NCBI GenBank assembly: GCA_023435435.1
Contig: JAEYRW010000205.1
Coordinates: 1 to 7,450 of the forward strand
DNA length: 7,450 nucleotides
Source: Bacillota bacterium
Lineage (GTDB): Bacteria; Bacillota; Clostridia; Christensenellales; Aristaeellaceae
Direction: 5' to 3'
Shown: one piece after another, positions 5,417-7,450 of the stretch
How the letters are laid out: every line of letters starts with the position of its first letter
How positions within the stretch are numbered: position 1 is the stretch's first letter
Translations under genes and position numbers: made by a program
Notes under the pieces: model-generated
Databases searched by the model: none
What the model was told of the DNA's origin: nothing
The model's input: the letters and a program-made list of their open reading frames with translations, nothing else

Positions 5417-6195
5417 GCCGCCCGCTCCCCCGCCTTTTTTTCGAGCCACCGGAACAAAAGCTCCTCCATGGCCATGCCCACCAGCGCCACCACCAGGATC
5501 CCCGCGAACAGCCCGGCGGCGTCCATCATGACCCGCCTTTTGAAGAGAAACCAGCCGAGCCCGCCCAGCCGCCCCACGGCCCCGAACACCATCTCCGCGC
5601 TGATGAGCGCGCGCCAAGCCCGCGCCCAGCCGATGCGCAGCCCGGAAACGGCCTGGGAAGCGGCGGCGGGGAGCAGAATCTGCGTGGCCACGGCAAACCG
5701 GCTCATGGAAAGGTTTCTGCCCACCTCCGCATACACGGGGGACGCGTCGCGCATGCCGGACTGGACGCTGATGAGAAGCGGCCACAGGCAGGCGTGAACG
5801 ATCACGGCCAACACCGCGGGCGCGCCCGTTCCGAACCAGATGACCACCAGCGGCAGAAGCGCCATGCCCGGCAGCGGGTGGGCCATGGCGGAAACGGTGT
5901 CCGTCATGCGCAGAAAAAAAGGCGAGGTCTCCCCCAGTACCGCCATCAAAAGCGCCAGAAGGACGCTGACCGACAGGGCCAACAGAATCAGCCCCAGGGA
6001 AAAGAGCGTCTGGGCCAAAAGAGTCCCCGTCGCGAGATTTTCCCAAAGCGCGGAAAATACATCTCCAAGGCTAGGCAAAAGCAGCGGCGAGACGCCTGAA
6101 AACCGCGCCACCCCTTCCCAGACGAGGGCGAACGCGGTCAAAAAGAACAGGCGGCTCACCCACCTTTTTTCGTAAAACGCTTTTTTCAGGCTCAA
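5413..6195 (-). CDS. ABC importer permease, SsuC/TauC-like
   Basis: A 260-residue integral membrane permease with about six helices (near 15-35, 62-88, 105-122, 126-145, 190-210 and 228-248). HPLPGMALLPLVVIWFGTG (106-124) is typical of the sulfonate/taurine/nitrate permease group, and the EAA-type coupling helix is seen around YAEVGRNLSMSRFAVATQILLPAA (155-178), which docks on the ATPase. The start codon is TTG at 6195: no ATG or GTG is suitably placed, GGAGG (complement of 6203-6207) lies 7 bases upstream, and the TTG overlaps the preceding stop as TTGA. Its own stop overlaps the ATPase start as ATGA, so translation of the three transporter genes is probably coupled. Family assignment is secure; the ligand is not. 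Confidence 0.88.
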   Translation of the reverse strand: MSLKKAFYEKRWVSRLFFLTAFALVWEGVARFSGVSPLLLPSLGDVFSALWENLATGTLLAQTLFSLGLILLALSVSVLLALLMAVLGETSPFFLRMTDTVSAMAHPLPGMALLPLVVIWFGTGAPAVLAVIVHACLWPLLISVQSGMRDASPVYAEVGRNLSMSRFAVATQILLPAAASQAVSGLRIGWARAWRALISAEMVFGAVGRLGGLGWFLFKRRVMMDAAGLFAGILVVALVGMAMEELLFRWLEKKAGERAA

Positions 6196-7145
6196 TCCAG
6201 CACCTCCGCCTCTGGAAACAGATACTCCTCCCGCGCCGGCGCCTTTGAGAGGAAGCCAAGCTTCGCCATCGCCGCCGCAAATTGATCCACCCCGGAAAGT
6301 GCCGTCGAATAAATCGTGCCGTTGTAGCGCATTTCCGAAAGAAGCATCGCCGCGTCCACGCCGTAGACGGGGGCGAGCCTCTCGGCGGCCGCGGGCAAGT
6401 CTGCGTTGATTTCATCCATCGCCGCCCGAAGGCATGTCCGGAGGGCGTCGTAGGCGTCCCGGTGGTCCGCGTAAAAGTCCTCGTCCGCCACGCCGCAGAT
6501 GAACGTGAACGGCGCACCCATGACGTCCTGGCCGGTGAGAATTTTGTGCATGCCGCTCTGGAGCTCAAGGTCGGCATAGGGCGGCGTGGTGACGTGGAGG
6601 GCGATCTCCCCGCCCGCGAGCATGGCGCTCATGCCGTCCGGATGGGAAAGCGACACGAGCCGGGTCTCGAACACGTTCAGGTCGCCCAGCTGCTGTTCCG
6701 CCGCCATGCACAGAAGGATGTGCTGGGTGCAGCCGGGACTCAGAATCGCGATGCGGTCGCCGGGGCCGATGTCTGCCAGGGATTTGATGTCGTCTCGGTT
6801 GGTGACGAAGGAAACCTCATTGGCGGACAGCGCGGTGAAGCACTTCCAATCCATTCCGGTATCGACGCCGATGAGCATGGGGCCGATGCCCATGAAGCCG
6901 ATGTCGATGTCCCCCGCCAGCATTCCCTCGCGGATGGCGGCGGGGCCGCCCAGCTGCACCCACTCGATTTTGTAACCGGGCAGCGCCTTTTCAAGGAGCC
7001 CCTCGTCCTTCATCACCTGAAGGGGCGCGTAAGCGATGCCGAACTGCTCGGCGATGCGCAGCGTCTTTTCGTCCCTGCGCCCGCAGCCGCTCAGGGAAAG
7101 CAAAAGCACCGCCAGGCAGAGGAAAATACCCCACTTCTTATGCAT
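6192..7145 (-). CDS. ABC importer substrate-binding lipoprotein, SsuA/NMT1-like
   Basis: A 317-residue solute-binding protein that would be tethered to the outer face of the membrane. The signal peptide MHKKWGIFLCLAVLLLSLSGC ends in a lipobox LSGC with Cys21 as the lipid anchor. The mature part has the features of the NMT1/SsuA/TauA group: LRIAEQFGIAYAPLQVMKDEGLLEK (29-53) and a PAAIREGMLAGDIDIGFMGIGPMLIG segment (68-93) that lines the binding cleft in relatives. An in-frame ATG at 7166 would add seven residues; I prefer 7145 because it gives a compact signal peptide with the KK close to the N terminus. Neither start has a strong ribosome binding site, and either overlaps the upstream gene (by 8 bases from 7145), which suggests coupled translation. 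The group binds nitrate, sulfonates, taurine, pyrimidine or thiamine precursors; which applies here cannot be told. Confidence 0.85.
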   Translation of the reverse strand: MHKKWGIFLCLAVLLLSLSGCGRRDEKTLRIAEQFGIAYAPLQVMKDEGLLEKALPGYKIEWVQLGGPAAIREGMLAGDIDIGFMGIGPMLIGVDTGMDWKCFTALSANEVSFVTNRDDIKSLADIGPGDRIAILSPGCTQHILLCMAAEQQLGDLNVFETRLVSLSHPDGMSAMLAGGEIALHVTTPPYADLELQSGMHKILTGQDVMGAPFTFICGVADEDFYADHRDAYDALRTCLRAAMDEINADLPAAAERLAPVYGVDAAMLLSEMRYNGTIYSTALSGVDQFAAAMAKLGFLSKAPAREEYLFPEAEVLD

Positions 7146-7450
7146 CGTCCGTCCCGCTTCCGTCATAGCTTCTCGGAATCACGAGATTGTTTCCGGCCCC
7201 ATCCTCCACCCGGAGCGCATGGTACATGTCCTGAACCAGCGCGCCAATGTCGCCCGTCCGGGTGGCGAGCACGCAGTAACCGAACCGCGCCGTGGCGTTC
7301 TGAAGCCGCGGAAGCTCGTCACCGACACAATAGTTGTAGCCCACCGTGCGCACGCCGGGCATGCCCTTCAATTCGTCCACCGGGGTCATGGCGGCGATTT
7401 TCCCGGGGCGGCAGAACAGCATCTGCACCGAGACCCGCGCGCCTTCGTCG
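7138..7450 (-). CDS. C-terminal end of a probable ATP-grasp enzyme (partial)
   Basis: The last 103 or so codons of a gene that begins beyond the right edge; the frame stays open to position 7450, so a GTG at 7428 is internal rather than a start. The visible part (MLFCRPGKIAAMTPVDELKGMPGVRTVGYNYCVGDELPRL, then RFGYCVLATRTGDIGALVQDMYHALRVEDGAGNNLV) has the pattern of the closing subdomain of ATP-grasp carboxylate-amine/thiol ligases related to biotin carboxylase: a Gly-rich strand, a 'G-D-x-L' turn, then 'R-x-G' and a final 'V-x-D-x-x-G' strand. The ATP-binding residues lie upstream and cannot be checked. The stop codon overlaps the start of the binding-protein gene, placing this enzyme in the importer operon. 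If it is not ATP-grasp, it is an unrecognised enzyme. Confidence 0.5.
   Translation of the reverse strand, partial: DEGARVSVQMLFCRPGKIAAMTPVDELKGMPGVRTVGYNYCVGDELPRLQNATARFGYCVLATRTGDIGALVQDMYHALRVEDGAGNNLVIPRSYDGSGTDDA

Noticed and set aside
5416..6046. N-terminal extension of the ABC ATPase frame
   Set aside because: The extra 210 residues are the permease gene read in another frame; homology, ribosome binding site and the ATGA overlap all place the start at 5416.
1..7450. CRISPR arrays, tRNA or rRNA genes, defence or phage genes
   Set aside because: No regularly spaced repeats, tRNA-like cloverleaf, rRNA sequence or recognisable defence/phage domains were seen. The only spaced repeat is the two-copy 35-bp coding repeat.

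Overview
The window looks like a piece of a GC-rich, Gram-positive-type chromosome, most likely from the Clostridia. This is an inference from the strong GGAGG-type ribosome binding sites, sigmaA-like promoters, lipobox signal peptides on exported proteins, a TTG start and a C39-like protein of a kind common in Clostridia. No rRNA or tRNA is present to fix the taxonomy. Coding density is high, and all genes except one are on the minus strand.

Layout from left to right. (1) 41-682 (-) encodes a cytoplasmic C39-like cysteine-peptidase-fold protein with its own recognisable promoter. (2) 683-1193 carries no convincing gene. It holds that promoter, a rho-independent terminator reading leftward (876-904), and a roughly 250-bp inverted-repeat-bounded, strongly foldable element (about 937-1182). 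(3) 1194-3037 (-) is a two-gene operon of exported tandem-domain rhodaneses: an upstream lipoprotein with one degenerate and one intact active site, and a downstream secreted protein with two Cys-containing active loops. (4) 3038-3192 is a short divergent promoter region. (5) 3193-4722 (+) is a polytopic GT-C type glycosyltransferase. (6) 4697-7450 (-) is an ABC importer operon of the nitrate/sulfonate/taurine (SsuABC/TauABC/NMT1-like) class, in transcription order: the end of a probable ATP-grasp enzyme, a lipoprotein substrate-binding protein, a permease and an ATPase. All its junctions overlap, so they are probably translationally coupled.

How the genes may work together: the rhodanese pair probably acts outside the membrane on sulfane sulfur or related thiol chemistry. 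The ABC importer brings in an unidentified small ligand, perhaps one made or consumed by the ATP-grasp enzyme encoded with it. Sulfur is a possible common theme, but the two operons are separated by an opposite-strand glycosyltransferase and no shared regulatory site is evident, so the link is only a suggestion. The least explained part of the window is the element at 937-1182. It begins about a dozen bases past the rhodanese stop codon and separates that operon from its apparent terminator, as expected for a MITE-like insertion or a structured RNA.
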